Assembly: GCF_013375555.1 (NCBI RefSeq)
Contig: NZ_JABXWB010000001.1
Location: 2,995,501 to 3,059,500 of the forward strand
Direction: 5' to 3'
DNA from: Sphingobium sp. EM0848
GTDB taxonomy: Bacteria; Pseudomonadota; Alphaproteobacteria; Sphingomonadales; Sphingomonadaceae
Length of the DNA: 64,000 bases
Part shown: positions 7,314 to 16,324 of the stretch, one piece after another
Numbering within the stretch: the stretch's first letter is position 1
How the letters are laid out: each line of letters begins with the position of its first letter
Program-made: the position numbers and the translations under genes
The notes under the pieces: model-generated
What the model was told of the DNA's origin: nothing
The model's database searches: none
The model's input: the letters and a program-made list of their open reading frames with translations, nothing else

Positions 7314-7583
7314 ATGTTGGTATCAAAGGTGAGCGTTAGTCGAGATCACAGCCAAACAGCCGACCTTGTGGCAAGCTTCCGCGCACAGGCGCACAGCTAT
7401 CGGCAGCAATGGGCAAATTGGCTAGGTGTTGGGTCAGGAGGCGGCATGGTTGCTCTACTCTCCTTCGCCGCCAATCTTCCAGATCCTGATTATGCGCTTC
7501 ACCGTTTGGCCCCGGGCATCGCCGCCTTCACGGTTGGGCTCATCGCGGCGGCGCCCAATCTGTGGAGCGGCGTGCAAAATTGA
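7314..7583 (+). pseudogene. Truncated small membrane protein gene next to insertion sequences
   Basis: An 89-aa frame with a cytoplasmic N-terminus rich in Gln/His/Arg (residues 1-40) and two hydrophobic segments (VGSGGGMVALLSFAANL and LAPGIAAFTVGLIAAAP). It ends abruptly in LWSGVQN at the point where IS-like terminal sequence begins (GTGCAAAATTGACCCCC, 7573 onward). The C-terminal part was probably lost to the insertion. No family is recognised, but the layout resembles short holin-like or accessory membrane proteins. Confidence 0.4.
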
Positions 7584-7615
7584 CCCCCTTAGCGGGGTGA
7601 TCGGCGTCTAAAATT
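7573..7615. mobile_element. Possible remnant of an IS21-like element end
   Basis: The stretch contains two copies of an AAAATTG core, GCAAAATTGACCCCC (7575 onward) and CTAAAATTGG, separated by GATCGGCGT. Repeats of this kind are typical of IS21-family termini. No istA or istB remains. The ISL3-family element begins directly afterwards, so this could be a scar of an older insertion. Confidence 0.3.
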
Positions 7616-9265
7616 GGCTCTGACTCATATTTGATGCAATTGGCAGGTAGGGTTTGGTTGATTTTCCAAGGAGGATCAGCAGCATGCCTCGTCGATTGCG
7701 TAATGGAGCGTTGGTGCCAGCGGGCCTGGTGGTAGAACAGGTCGACAATGCTGGAGCGGTGATGGAAATCGCGGTTCGTTCAGCAAAGCCATATTCTCGG
7801 TGCCCAAGCTGCGACGTTAAGGCGGCGGCGGTGCATAGCCATTATTCCCGGCGGTTGGGTGACCTTCCGCTGGCCGGCCGATCCGTTCGTCTGGTTCTCA
7901 ATGCGCGGAGATTCCGCTGTCGGACAGCAAACTGTGCCAGACGTATTTTCGCCGAGCGCTTCGACACCGAGGTTGTGGAACCTTGGGCGCGCCGAACCAG
8001 TAGGCTCGGTTTGCTGGTCTTTCATCTCGGCTTGGCACTTGGCGGTCGGCCCGGCGCTCGTTTTGCCAATCGGCTGATGGCGCCCGTCAGCAAGGATACG
8101 CTGCTGCGGTCGATCCGTCGCCGTGGCCGTCCTGAACATGCTGCACCCACGGTGGTCGGCATTGATGATTGGGCATGGCGGCGCAATCAGCGTTACGGCA
8201 CAATTATCTGCGATCTCGAACGGCGTAGGCCGATCCGTTTGCTCCCCGATCGCGAGCCTGCCACCGCACGCGGCTGGCTCGTGGGACAACAGCAGATTGA
8301 GGTCGTCGCCCGGGACCGCGGAGGTGGATATGCGTTAGCCGCCGCCCAGGCCCTTCCCCACGCCCAGCAAGTGGCTGATCGTTGGCATCTGATGGAAAAT
8401 GCCAGCCACGCCTTTCTCGATGCGGTTCGCTGCTCGATGCGCGAAATCCGTACGGCGATCGGCACGACCATCGTTAATCCGGACCTGCTCACGGCGGCGG
8501 AACGCTTGCAATATGAGGGCTATCTTCGCCGACAGGAAAACAACGAAATCATTTTGAAGCAGGCAAAATCTGGGCTCGGTATCAAGGAGATCGTTCGCCG
8601 GACCGGGCGCAGCCGAGGTTATGTGCGGGCTGTGTTGCGTGGTCAGCGGACCGATATCTTCCGTACTCGGGAAAACTCCCTTGAAGCCTGGTTGCCTTGG
8701 CTCGATGCGGAATGGGCTGGTGGCCAGCGCAACGCTGCACAGCTTTGGCGGCAGATGCGACAGCAGGGCTTCGGGGGCTCGCTTCGGGTAGTGACCGAAT
8801 GGGCAACGCGGAAGCGGCGGGCGGAAAAAGCGGAGGGATTGCACCGGGTTCCGTCAGCTCGAACCATCGCGCGGCTGATGATGGTAGAGCGCGAAGCTCT
8901 TTCGAGAGCTGAAACGATCACCGTCGCGGCGATCGAGGAATCCGTCCCCGAACTCGTCGAGGCACGCGACATCACCGACGCCTTCCATGTCATGCTGCGG
9001 AAGAAAGCGGCCTCCTCTCTCGATGCCTGGCTCGAAAGAGCGCGTCAAAGCCTGGTGAACTCCTTCGCCCGCGGCATGACCAAGGACATCGACGCCGTTC
9101 GGGCCGCGATCGCCTCGAACTGGTCAAACGGGCAGACCGAAGGCCAGATCACCAAGCTCAAGCTCGTCAAGCGGCAGATGTACGGCCGAGCCAAGCTTGA
9201 CCTCCTGGAGGCCAGACTGATCGCGGCTGCGACATGATCTCCGTCATCAAAATTGCGTCAGAGCC
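7616..9265 (+). mobile_element. ISL3-family insertion sequence, apparently complete
   Basis: A 1650-bp element bounded by imperfect inverted repeats: GGCTCTGACTCATATTTGAT at 7616 and, read from the right end at 9265, GGCTCTGACGCAATTTTGAT, with 17 of 20 positions equal. It encodes one full-length transposase. The 8-bp flanks (CTAAAATT on the left, AACTTTGC on the right) do not match, so no target duplication is visible. Either a deletion followed insertion or one flank has been replaced. Confidence 0.8.
7684..9237 (+). CDS. ISL3-family transposase
   Basis: A 517-aa transposase. The N-terminal zinc-finger is visible as SRCPSCDVKAAAVHSHYSRRLGDLP followed by RRFRCRTANCARRIF. The DDE domain begins near VVGIDDWAWRRNQRYGTIICDLERRRPI, and ADRWHLMENA carries the second conserved aspartate region. 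A helix-turn-helix insert (GIKEIVRRTGRSRGYVRAVLRG) lies mid-protein, and the end SNGQTEGQITKLKLVKRQMYGRA holds the catalytic glutamate of ISL3 enzymes. The start at 7684 is supported by AAGGAGG at 7668-7674. The frame is intact. Confidence 0.95.
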   Translation: MPRRLRNGALVPAGLVVEQVDNAGAVMEIAVRSAKPYSRCPSCDVKAAAVHSHYSRRLGDLPLAGRSVRLVLNARRFRCRTANCARRIFAERFDTEVVEPWARRTSRLGLLVFHLGLALGGRPGARFANRLMAPVSKDTLLRSIRRRGRPEHAAPTVVGIDDWAWRRNQRYGTIICDLERRRPIRLLPDREPATARGWLVGQQQIEVVARDRGGGYALAAAQALPHAQQVADRWHLMENASHAFLDAVRCSMREIRTAIGTTIVNPDLLTAAERLQYEGYLRRQENNEIILKQAKSGLGIKEIVRRTGRSRGYVRAVLRGQRTDIFRTRENSLEAWLPWLDAEWAGGQRNAAQLWRQMRQQGFGGSLRVVTEWATRKRRAEKAEGLHRVPSARTIARLMMVEREALSRAETITVAAIEESVPELVEARDITDAFHVMLRKKAASSLDAWLERARQSLVNSFARGMTKDIDAVRAAIASNWSNGQTEGQITKLKLVKRQMYGRAKLDLLEARLIAAAT

Positions 9266-9432
9266 AACTTTGCGCGCCGGTTGACAAGGATGACATTGCA
9301 TGGGCAATTTCTCTGCAGGTGACTTCGCTCACCTGACGCATATCGCTGGCCTGCACTGCGCGGGTCAGGTCAACTTCAATAATTTCGACGTCAGCGACCC
9401 AACTGCCTTCTCCAACGGGAAGGAGGCCGATC

Positions 9433-9975
9433 ATGCGCGCTGACATGTTCAAGGTCATCGTGGAACGGCCGCGCTGGGGCGCGAGCCATGCCCGTTCCGC
9501 CAAGCTGAAAGGAAAAGCCAGCCAGGGGATCAAGCAGATCGGCCTCAAGCGCCATGCCAAGATTGCGGCGCCCTATACCAAGATGCTCAACGAGAACCTC
9601 GCCCCGCTCGTTCGTTTCCTGCGCAGCAGGCGCGGTAAGCATTGGGACACGGTTTTCAGCGAGATTTGTGCGGGCCTCGATACCGGCAGCACGGTGAAGA
9701 TGCATGTTCGCCAGCATCTCGAGGATTATGTCCTCACCCGCATCTCCATTGGCCGCCATGGCGAATGGATGTTCGAGGGGGAGGTGCTCGAACGGGCAGG
9801 TCGTTGGGGCCGGCGTCGCGAGTTCTTCGTGGACCCCGAAGATGGTCTGTTGAAGGACTATGCTCAGCTTCGGCGGAGGCTGCCGTTAGCCAATCGCCCG
9901 CGGAAGGGAGGTGCAGGTGCTGTCAAAGCAAATGGCAGTGCGGTAACGGTGGGCTATGAGCAAGCCCGTCGCTAA
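9433..9975 (+). CDS. Conserved hypothetical protein, C-terminus altered by an IS
   Basis: A 180-aa basic protein, rich in Arg and Lys at the N-terminus, preceded by GGAAGGAGG at 9418-9426. Readable blocks are KMLNENLAPLVRFLRSRRGKHWDTVFSEICAGLDTGSTVKMHVRQHLEDYV and GRWGRRREFFVDPEDGLLKDY. I associate this type with conserved hypothetical proteins of plasmids and islands and cannot assign a function. The last few residues (VGYEQARR) come from the start of the IS6-like transposase remnant at 9956, so the natural C-terminus is probably lost. The 165 bases before the RBS hold only a short truncated frame. Confidence 0.55.
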   Translation: MRADMFKVIVERPRWGASHARSAKLKGKASQGIKQIGLKRHAKIAAPYTKMLNENLAPLVRFLRSRRGKHWDTVFSEICAGLDTGSTVKMHVRQHLEDYVLTRISIGRHGEWMFEGEVLERAGRWGRRREFFVDPEDGLLKDYAQLRRRLPLANRPRKGGAGAVKANGSAVTVGYEQARR

Positions 9976-10656
9976 CCCGTTCCGTTATTTCAACTCGTCG
10001 CTCGGCTGGTTGTGATGATGTACGTCCGCTACCCTTTGTCGCTGAGGAACGTGGAAGATTTGCTGTTTGAGCGCAGCATCGACATTAGCCATGAGACGGT
10101 TCGGCTTTGGTGGAACCGGTTCGGTCCGCTGTTTGCTGGCGAAATCCGGCGTCAGCGGATTGATCGGTGCGCGGCTTCCGGCACTGGCGCTGACATCTCG
10201 ATGAGATGGTCGTGAAGATAAACGAGGAGAAGGTGTATCTGTGGCGGGCTGTGGATCACGAGGGCGAGATTCTGGAGAGCTACGTTACGAAAAAAACGCG
10301 ACAAAAGTGCCGCTTTGGCCTTCATGAAGAAGGCTCTCAAACGGCATGGATCACCTGACAGGACCGTTACCGACCGGCTTCGATCCTATGGTGCCGCCAT
10401 GAAGGAACTTGATATTGGCGGAAAGCAGGAGACTGGACGTTGGGTAAACAACAGGGCGGAAAATAGTCACCTGCCCCTCCGGCGAAGAGAACGGGCGATG
10501 CTGAGGTTTCGCCGGATGCGGTCCCTACAGAAATTCGCATCGGCTCACGTCCACTTCCACAATCATTTTTCTCTGGAGCGCCATCTCGTCAACCGACAGA
10601 CCTACAAGGAAAGATGCTCGGCGGCATTGGTCGAATGGCGGTCTCTGGTGAGCTGA
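9956..10656 (+). pseudogene. IS6-family transposase, multiply frameshifted
   Basis: Joining frames yields an almost full IS6-type transposase: MSKPVANPFRYFNSS, LVVMMYVRYPLSLRNVEDLL, HETVRLWWNRFGPLFAGEI, YLWRAVDHEGEILESYVT, FMKKALKRHGSPDRTVTDRL, and the end RRRERAMLRFRRMRSLQKFASAH. Frame changes occur near 10003, 10155 and 10290 and there is an in-frame TGA in the HLDEM region (10189-10191). The IS6 terminal repeats are not visible on either side. It is a dead fragment. Confidence 0.85.
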
Positions 10657-10751
10657 GTTCCGCTGCTTCGAGTCTGAATTGTATCGTGTGGAGAGCGTTT
10701 CGCCTTTGTCTGACACCACCAATGGCCGTTCCGCGTCGTTGAAAGATCTCA

Positions 10752-11681
10752 TCAAGCGAGTTCTTGTTTCTCGGAAGCCGCTTTATATTCAGCCTCCCCA
10801 GCGCCATCTCGTCTCATCCGATGCGCGATCGCGCGTAAGGCGCGGATCAGAGCGGTACGGCTGCGCTCTCGCTGACAGACGAGGTAGCAGCCCAGTTTGA
10901 AGTCGCCGGCGGGCAGGTCCAGCGTGCGATAGGTCAAACGCGTGTCCGGCGGACATTCCGCCGAAAAGAACAGGCCGATGCCCAATCCGAGCGCGATCCC
11001 CTCGCGGATCGTTTCCCGGTTGCCCAGTTCCAATGTCGTCGGCGCAATCCCGGCGGCGGCCAGCGCGCGCTCCGTGAAGGCACGGGTCTTCGATGTCGGT
11101 TCGCGCATCAGCAAAACCTGATCGCAGAGCGCTCCCATCGGGACGCTCGCCCGCCCCGCAAGCATATGATCCACCGGCATCGCGCAGCGCAAGCTATCGA
11201 TGAAGATCGGATCATAGCTGAACCCGGCATCGGCTGGAGGGTCGCTCGCGACGGCAGCGTCGATCTGGCCATCGGCGAGCAGCCGCATGACTTCGCGCGC
11301 ATTGCCCATGCGGACCTGCACGGTGACGTTCGGATGCTGCTGGCGGAAGCCGTGCACCATGCGCGCGCCATAAAGTGGAGAATCCGAAGCGAGCCGTAGC
11401 GTGCCGCCGTTCATCTCCACGGATTCGCCGAGCATCTCGTCAATGTCCGATGCGACAGCGAACAGCCGTTCGGTGAGCGCGAACAGGTCGCGGCCAGCGG
11501 CTGAAAGCTGCATCGGCGGCTTGCGATTCTCGAACAGCGCAAAGCCGTGACGCTCCTCCAGCGCCTTCAGCTGCTGCGACAATGTCGGTTGTGAGACATG
11601 GAGGCGACGCGCGGCGCGGGTGACGCTGCCATCCTGCGCGATGGCGTGGAATGCCCGCAAATGCTGGTAATTTGCTGCCAT
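10752..11681 (-). CDS. LysR-family regulator of the phosphonate module
   Basis: A 309-aa LysR regulator: an N-terminal winged HTH (residues 1-60, HLRAFHAIAQDGSVTRAARRLHVSQPTLSQQLKALEE) and a periplasmic-binding-like effector domain (about 90-295). It is transcribed divergently from the TonB receptor gene, with a 176-bp shared intergenic region containing a T-N11-A palindrome. The neighbour set implies it senses an aminophosphonate or its aldehyde product and activates the operon. LysR regulators occur beside PhnWX clusters in other proteobacteria; the ligand here is inferred only from context. Confidence 0.9.
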   Translation of the reverse strand: MAANYQHLRAFHAIAQDGSVTRAARRLHVSQPTLSQQLKALEERHGFALFENRKPPMQLSAAGRDLFALTERLFAVASDIDEMLGESVEMNGGTLRLASDSPLYGARMVHGFRQQHPNVTVQVRMGNAREVMRLLADGQIDAAVASDPPADAGFSYDPIFIDSLRCAMPVDHMLAGRASVPMGALCDQVLLMREPTSKTRAFTERALAAAGIAPTTLELGNRETIREGIALGLGIGLFFSAECPPDTRLTYRTLDLPAGDFKLGCYLVCQRERSRTALIRALRAIAHRMRRDGAGEAEYKAASEKQELA

Positions 11682-11740
11682 GGCAAAAGCGCACCTAGGG
11701 CGTCTGCATGACTTTTCTGTGACGATTTGGGTTCATCTCC

Positions 11741-11755
11741 ATAGGTCTCGCCTAT
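11741..11755. promoter_or_regulatory. T-N11-A palindrome, candidate LysR operator
   Basis: ATAGG (11741-11745) and CCTAT (11751-11755) form a perfect 15-bp dyad with T at 11742 and A at 11754, the classic LysR box geometry. It lies in the middle of the divergent region, 60 bases from the regulator start and 103 from the receptor start. Confidence 0.5.
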
Positions 11756-11857
11756 CGTCGACATTCAAGCAAAGCCTTGGCGGCGGCATCGGGTTCCGGA
11801 CCATAGAGCGCATCGCGGACCTCGGGCGGTTCGTCATCGCGAAAAAGGATTTGGGAC

Positions 11858-14305
11858 ATGAAACCCGAAATGCGGGGACTTTTGTGCTGCACTGCCGCAG
11901 CGGCACTGCTGATCGGCGCCAGCGCGGCCCATGCGCAGGATGCGGCGGCGGCCGACAAGGACGAGCTGCCGCAAGGGAGCGTGGTCGTGGTGACTGCGGC
12001 GCCGGTGGCGCGCGGTAACATGATCGTCGATACCGAACGGCTGCGCGAGCAGGGCGCGGCGCTCAATGTGGTCAATGCGATCGCCGATGTGCCGGGCGTT
12101 TCGATCCGCGGATCGGATGCCTATAATTCCGATCCCTGGAGCTATGGCATCAACATCCGCGGCTTTGACGTGAATCTGCGTTCGTCGAAGATCGGCCAGA
12201 CGATCGACGACATGCCGGCCTATAACGCCTCCTATTATCTGGGCGGCGCACCGGCGCAGAAATATCTTCAGAGCGAACTGATCGGCAGCATCCGCGTCGA
12301 TCAGGGCACGTCCTCCGTCTCCTCGGCCTCGGCCTCCGCGCTGGGCGGCACCATCGCCTATTATACCCGCGATCCGGGCGAGGAAACCGGCGGCCTGTTG
12401 AGCATGTCGATCGGCGATTACGGCCTGCGCCGCTATGCGGGCTATATCGATACCGGCCGTTTCCTGAACGGGTCGACCCGCGCCTATATCGGCATGGCGC
12501 GCCTGACCTCGTGTCGATGGGCCTATGGCTGTGCCGACCAGAGCGGCAGCGACGAATGGCATGCCGAGGGCAAATTCGTCAGCGAACTGGGCAGGCTGAC
12601 GCTCACCGGCCGCGTCTCGTGGGACAAGGCGGTCGACGATCCCCTGATCGAGGCGTCGCGCAAATTCCTCGACACCACCAACGCGCCCGACGGATCGGTG
12701 CCCAACTGGACCGGCACCACCCCGGCCGGGGTCAATGAAAACTGGGCGCATGTCTGGTCGGCGCACCGCGAGAATCTGTTCGGCTATGTGAAGGCCAGAT
12801 ATCAGGCGAGCGACGCGCTGAGCTTCGAGATCGCCCCCTATTACCACCGGCAAAAGGGGCAGGGCGACTGGGCGCCGCCCTATCAGCAGATCGCGCTCGA
12901 CCCCAATGGCGTGCGCACGATCGCAGGCGGCACCGCGCCGGGATCGAGCCGCAAAAAGGCCTATTATGCCTGGACCGATGCCAGCGGCCGCCAGCGCCCG
13001 GTCGTGCAGGGGCTGGACTATACCGATATCGACGGCACGCGCATCCTCTCCTCCTATTGCTATGGCGCGGGCGGCGCGGTGAATACGGCGTGCGTGCCGA
13101 CGCAGACCTACCGCACCAGCCTCTACGGGCATGACCGGTTCGGCTTCACGTCGAAAGTCACGCTCGACACCGGCCGGAACCGGATCGAGGCCGGCCTGTG
13201 GTATGAGCGGCTCAACCGCAATTTCGGCCGCTGGTGGCGCCAGATCGCCGATATCCGCAAGGGTCCGGCCTATTATACCGATCCTCAGCTGATCGACTTC
13301 ATGCAGCATTTCACCACCAATCAGTGGAAGCTCCATGCCGAGGATTCGCTGGAACTGGGCCGGCTGACCGTCACCGCTGGCGTCCAGAAATACTGGATCG
13401 ACATCAGCGGCGAGACCGAGGGCTGGGACGCGTTCGGCAAGAGCGTTGCGCCGCTCAGGACCCGCCTCAACGCCGACAGCGACCCGCTGTTCAGTCTGGG
13501 CGCCGTCTATGACTTCGGCAACGGGTTGCAGGCGTTCGCGGGCTTCTCGCAAAATTACGGCGCGGTGGGAGACTGGGCGCTGGAGAAGACCCAGACGGAC
13601 ACGTCGAAGCTGCAATCATCGGTGGCGAACGATTATGAGGCTGGCCTGCGTTTCGGCAATCGCCGCGTCTCGGCCACGCTGACGGGCTATTATATCGACT
13701 ATCGCCACGCGATCAGCTTCTATTCGGCGGACTTCGTGTCGGGTGGGCCTTCGGGATCGGCGAGCGGCATCAACTATACGGCGGGCACGTCGGGCGCCTA
13801 TGCCAATAGCGGCAAGGGCATCGCCTCGCGTGGGGTCGAAGCGGCAGCCGCCTATCGCGTCACCCCGCATTTCGACCTGAACGCCGCCTTCACCTGGAAC
13901 CGCTCGACCTATCAGGAGGCATTTCTGGGCGGCACGGCCAATGCGGGCACCGACGTGCAGGTCGCCAAGGGCAACAAGGTGCCCGGCGCGCCGACCACCC
14001 TGGTCTCGCTCGGCGCCGATTATCATGACGATGCCCTGCGCGCCGGGGTGCGCTTCAAGCACACCGGCAGGACGCCAGGCGATGCGGTGAACAGCCCGGC
14101 CAATTATCTGCCGGCATATAATATCGTCGACGTCTCGGCGGGCTATCGCTTCGCCCTGGACGGCAAGCGCTATCTCGACGCGCAGATCAACGTCACCAAC
14201 CTGTTCGAAGAACATTATATCGGCGGCATGCTCGACGAATTCACCCAACTCTACACGCGGGGTGCGCCGCGCACCGTATCCGCAACGCTCAGCGTCGGTT
14301 TCTGA
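11858..14305 (+). CDS. TonB-dependent outer-membrane receptor, probably for a phosphonate
   Basis: An 815-aa receptor. The signal peptide covers residues 1-27 (LLCCTAAAALLIGASAAHAQ). The plug domain (about 45-170) shows ALNVVNAIADVPGVSIRG, NIRGFDVNLRSSKIGQTIDDMPAY and a GALGG-like turn; the remaining 640 residues form the 22-strand barrel and the protein ends TVSATLSVGF with the terminal phenylalanine needed for assembly. No carboxypeptidase-like or FecA-type N-terminal extension is present, so it does not signal to an ECF sigma factor. As first gene of the operon it should import the substrate across the outer membrane, powered by TonB. A siderophore role is possible but does not fit the operon. 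Confidence 0.9.
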   Translation: MKPEMRGLLCCTAAAALLIGASAAHAQDAAAADKDELPQGSVVVVTAAPVARGNMIVDTERLREQGAALNVVNAIADVPGVSIRGSDAYNSDPWSYGINIRGFDVNLRSSKIGQTIDDMPAYNASYYLGGAPAQKYLQSELIGSIRVDQGTSSVSSASASALGGTIAYYTRDPGEETGGLLSMSIGDYGLRRYAGYIDTGRFLNGSTRAYIGMARLTSCRWAYGCADQSGSDEWHAEGKFVSELGRLTLTGRVSWDKAVDDPLIEASRKFLDTTNAPDGSVPNWTGTTPAGVNENWAHVWSAHRENLFGYVKARYQASDALSFEIAPYYHRQKGQGDWAPPYQQIALDPNGVRTIAGGTAPGSSRKKAYYAWTDASGRQRPVVQGLDYTDIDGTRILSSYCYGAGGAVNTACVPTQTYRTSLYGHDRFGFTSKVTLDTGRNRIEAGLWYERLNRNFGRWWRQIADIRKGPAYYTDPQLIDFMQHFTTNQWKLHAEDSLELGRLTVTAGVQKYWIDISGETEGWDAFGKSVAPLRTRLNADSDPLFSLGAVYDFGNGLQAFAGFSQNYGAVGDWALEKTQTDTSKLQSSVANDYEAGLRFGNRRVSATLTGYYIDYRHAISFYSADFVSGGPSGSASGINYTAGTSGAYANSGKGIASRGVEAAAAYRVTPHFDLNAAFTWNRSTYQEAFLGGTANAGTDVQVAKGNKVPGAPTTLVSLGADYHDDALRAGVRFKHTGRTPGDAVNSPANYLPAYNIVDVSAGYRFALDGKRYLDAQINVTNLFEEHYIGGMLDEFTQLYTRGAPRTVSATLSVGF

Positions 14306-14375
14306 ACCGGCGCCAGCCGGTCGCGACGGGTTCCCCCTTCCCGCGCGGCCGGCCTTTTTTCCCAGGATCTGAACA

Positions 14376-15515
14376 GTGAATGACATGAGTTTCGATATCG
14401 CCGTGATCGGCGCTGGCATCGTGGGTCTTGCCCATGCGCTGGCCGCTGCCCGTCACGGCAAGCGCGTGGTGGTGATCGACCGTGATGCGCAGGCCAATGG
14501 CGCTTCGGTCCGCAATTTCGGCTTCGTCACCGTGACCGGGCAGGAGGCGGGCCAGGTCTGGCGCCGCGCCCGCCGCTCGCGCGACATATGGGCAGAGATT
14601 GCCGGGCCAGCCGGAATCGTGATCGAGCAGCGCGGCCTTGTGCTGGTCGCGCGCCGCCCGGAAGCGCGGGCGGTTGCCGAGGCATTTCTGGCGACCGACA
14701 TGGGCGAAGGATGCCGCTGGATCGATGCCGGGGCGGTGCGGCGGGATTTCGCGCCGCAGGCGACGGCGATCGAGGGCGCGCTGGTCAGCGACATCGACCT
14801 GCGCGTTGAATCGCGAACCGCCATCCCCGCGCTCGCCCGCTGGCTGGCAGAAGCGATGGGCGTCACCTTCCTGCGCCAGACGGCGGTGTATGGCGTCGAG
14901 ACCGGATTGCTGGCGACCAGTGCGGGCACGATCCGCGCCGACGCGATCCTCGTCTGCACGGGGGACGATCTGACCGGGCTTTTCCCCCGCGCCCATGCCG
15001 ATGCCGGTGTAACCCGCTGCAAGCTCCAGATGCTGCGGCTGGCGAACCCCGGCTACCGGCTGCCCGCAGCGGTTATGTCCGATCTCGGCATGGTGCGATA
15101 TCTCGGCTATTCGGCATTGCCCGAAGCCGCCGCGCTGCGCGTGCGGCTGGAGGCCGAGCAGGCCGCTCATCTCGCGCACGGCGTCCATCTGATCGTCACG
15201 CAGAGCGCCGACGGCAGCCTGGTGGTCGGCGACAGCCATCATTATGCCGCGACGCCCGATCCCTTTTCGCTGGAGGAAGTCGACCGGCTGATCCTCGACG
15301 AGTTCGGGCAGGTCTTCGGCCATACGCCCCCGGCGGTGATCGAGCGGTGGACCGGCACTTACGCCTCCGGCCCCGGTCACAGCCTGATCGCCGAACCGCT
15401 GCGGGGCGTGACGCTGGTCACCGTGACCAGCGGCACCGGCGCCTCGACCGGCTTCGGGCTGGCCGAGGAAGTGATGGGCAGGATTCTGGGTATCGCAATG
15501 GGAGAAGAGGCATGA
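14376..15515 (+). CDS. FAD-dependent aminophosphonate oxidoreductase (TIGR03364 type)
   Basis: A 379-aa DAO-fold flavoenzyme. The dinucleotide-binding motif is at the N-terminus (IAVIGAGIVGLAHALAAARHG, residues 7-27), followed by the family block GASVRNFGFVTVTGQEAG, and it ends with the FAD-binding segment TVTSGTGASTGFGLAEEV. I recognise it as the proposed aminophosphonate oxidoreductase family found next to phosphonatase genes. It would oxidise the amine of 2-aminoethylphosphonate, its N-methyl derivative or a hydroxylated relative to the aldehyde. A GTG (14376) or ATG (14385) start is possible. Its stop overlaps the phnX start (ATGA), so the two are translationally coupled. Confidence 0.85.
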   Translation: MNDMSFDIAVIGAGIVGLAHALAAARHGKRVVVIDRDAQANGASVRNFGFVTVTGQEAGQVWRRARRSRDIWAEIAGPAGIVIEQRGLVLVARRPEARAVAEAFLATDMGEGCRWIDAGAVRRDFAPQATAIEGALVSDIDLRVESRTAIPALARWLAEAMGVTFLRQTAVYGVETGLLATSAGTIRADAILVCTGDDLTGLFPRAHADAGVTRCKLQMLRLANPGYRLPAAVMSDLGMVRYLGYSALPEAAALRVRLEAEQAAHLAHGVHLIVTQSADGSLVVGDSHHYAATPDPFSLEEVDRLILDEFGQVFGHTPPAVIERWTGTYASGPGHSLIAEPLRGVTLVTVTSGTGASTGFGLAEEVMGRILGIAMGEEA

Positions 15516-16324
15516 GTTTTCCGGTCAAGGCCGTGATATTCGACTGGGCGGGCACGATGATCGATTTCGGCTGCCGCGCCCCCGTCATGGCGCTCCAGCG
15601 CCTGTTCGCCGATGCCGGTGTCGACATCAGCGAGGCGGAGGCGCGGGCCGATATGGGCCGGGCCAAGCGCGACCATATCCGCGCGCTGCTCGCCATGCCG
15701 CGCATCGCGGACGCCTGGCGGGCGCGGCACGGCGCGGCGGCCAGCGAGGCGGACGTCGATCGTCTCCACGATGCGGTCGAGCCGCTGATGCGGGCCGCCG
15801 CGGCCGACTGCGCCGGGCTGGTCCCCGGCGCGGCCGAGACGGTCCAGCGGCTCAAGGATGCGGGTGTCAGAATAGCGTCATCGACGGGCTATACCCGCGC
15901 GATGATGGCCGACATCCTGCCCCTTGCCGCCGAACAGGGCTATGCTCCGGAATTCGTGGTCTGCGCCGGCGAAACCGCGGAAGGACGGCCTTCGCCCCTC
16001 ATGATGTGGAAGGCGCTGGTCGAACTCGGCGTCTGGCCGTCCGCCGCCTGCATCAAGGTCGATGACGCGCCGGTCGGCATCGCCGAGGGGCGTGAGGCTG
16101 GCAGCTGGACCATAGGCGTCGCCGCCTCGGGCAATGGCGTCGGCTTCGACTATTGCGCGTTGCGCAAACTGGATGCGGCGGAACGCGACCGGCTCGTCCT
16201 GGCATCCGCCGACGCCCTGCGCGCTGCCGGTGCCGATTATGTGATCGACAGTGTCGCCGATCTCTGGCCGGTGGTGGAGACCATCGCCGCGCGGATAGCG
16301 ACTGGCGAACGTCCCGGCCGGTGA
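15512..16324 (+). CDS. phnX: Phosphonoacetaldehyde hydrolase (phosphonatase)
   Basis: A 270-aa HAD-superfamily enzyme that splits phosphonoacetaldehyde into acetaldehyde and phosphate. The nucleophile is Asp11 in FDWAGTMIDFG, and the Schiff-base lysine that defines true PhnX is Lys52 in ADMGRAKRDHI. Later motifs are ASSTGYTRAMM (HAD motif II), GRPSPLMMWKAL and VKVDDAPVGIAEGR-like IKVDDAPVGI (acidic motif). Length agrees with the family (about 270). The ATG at 15512 overlaps the preceding stop; a longer reading of the frame lacks support. Both key residues are present, so the reaction assignment is firm, and it fixes the pathway for the operon. Confidence 0.94.
   Translation: MSFPVKAVIFDWAGTMIDFGCRAPVMALQRLFADAGVDISEAEARADMGRAKRDHIRALLAMPRIADAWRARHGAAASEADVDRLHDAVEPLMRAAAADCAGLVPGAAETVQRLKDAGVRIASSTGYTRAMMADILPLAAEQGYAPEFVVCAGETAEGRPSPLMMWKALVELGVWPSAACIKVDDAPVGIAEGREAGSWTIGVAASGNGVGFDYCALRKLDAAERDRLVLASADALRAAGADYVIDSVADLWPVVETIAARIATGERPGR

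Noticed and set aside
11682..11857. Riboswitch in the TonB receptor leader
   Set aside because: No cobalamin or other riboswitch core could be read; the LysR dyad explains the conserved-looking part.
11834..13615. A long minus-strand frame opposite the TonB receptor gene
   Set aside because: Antisense shadow with no domain; the receptor is complete on the plus strand.
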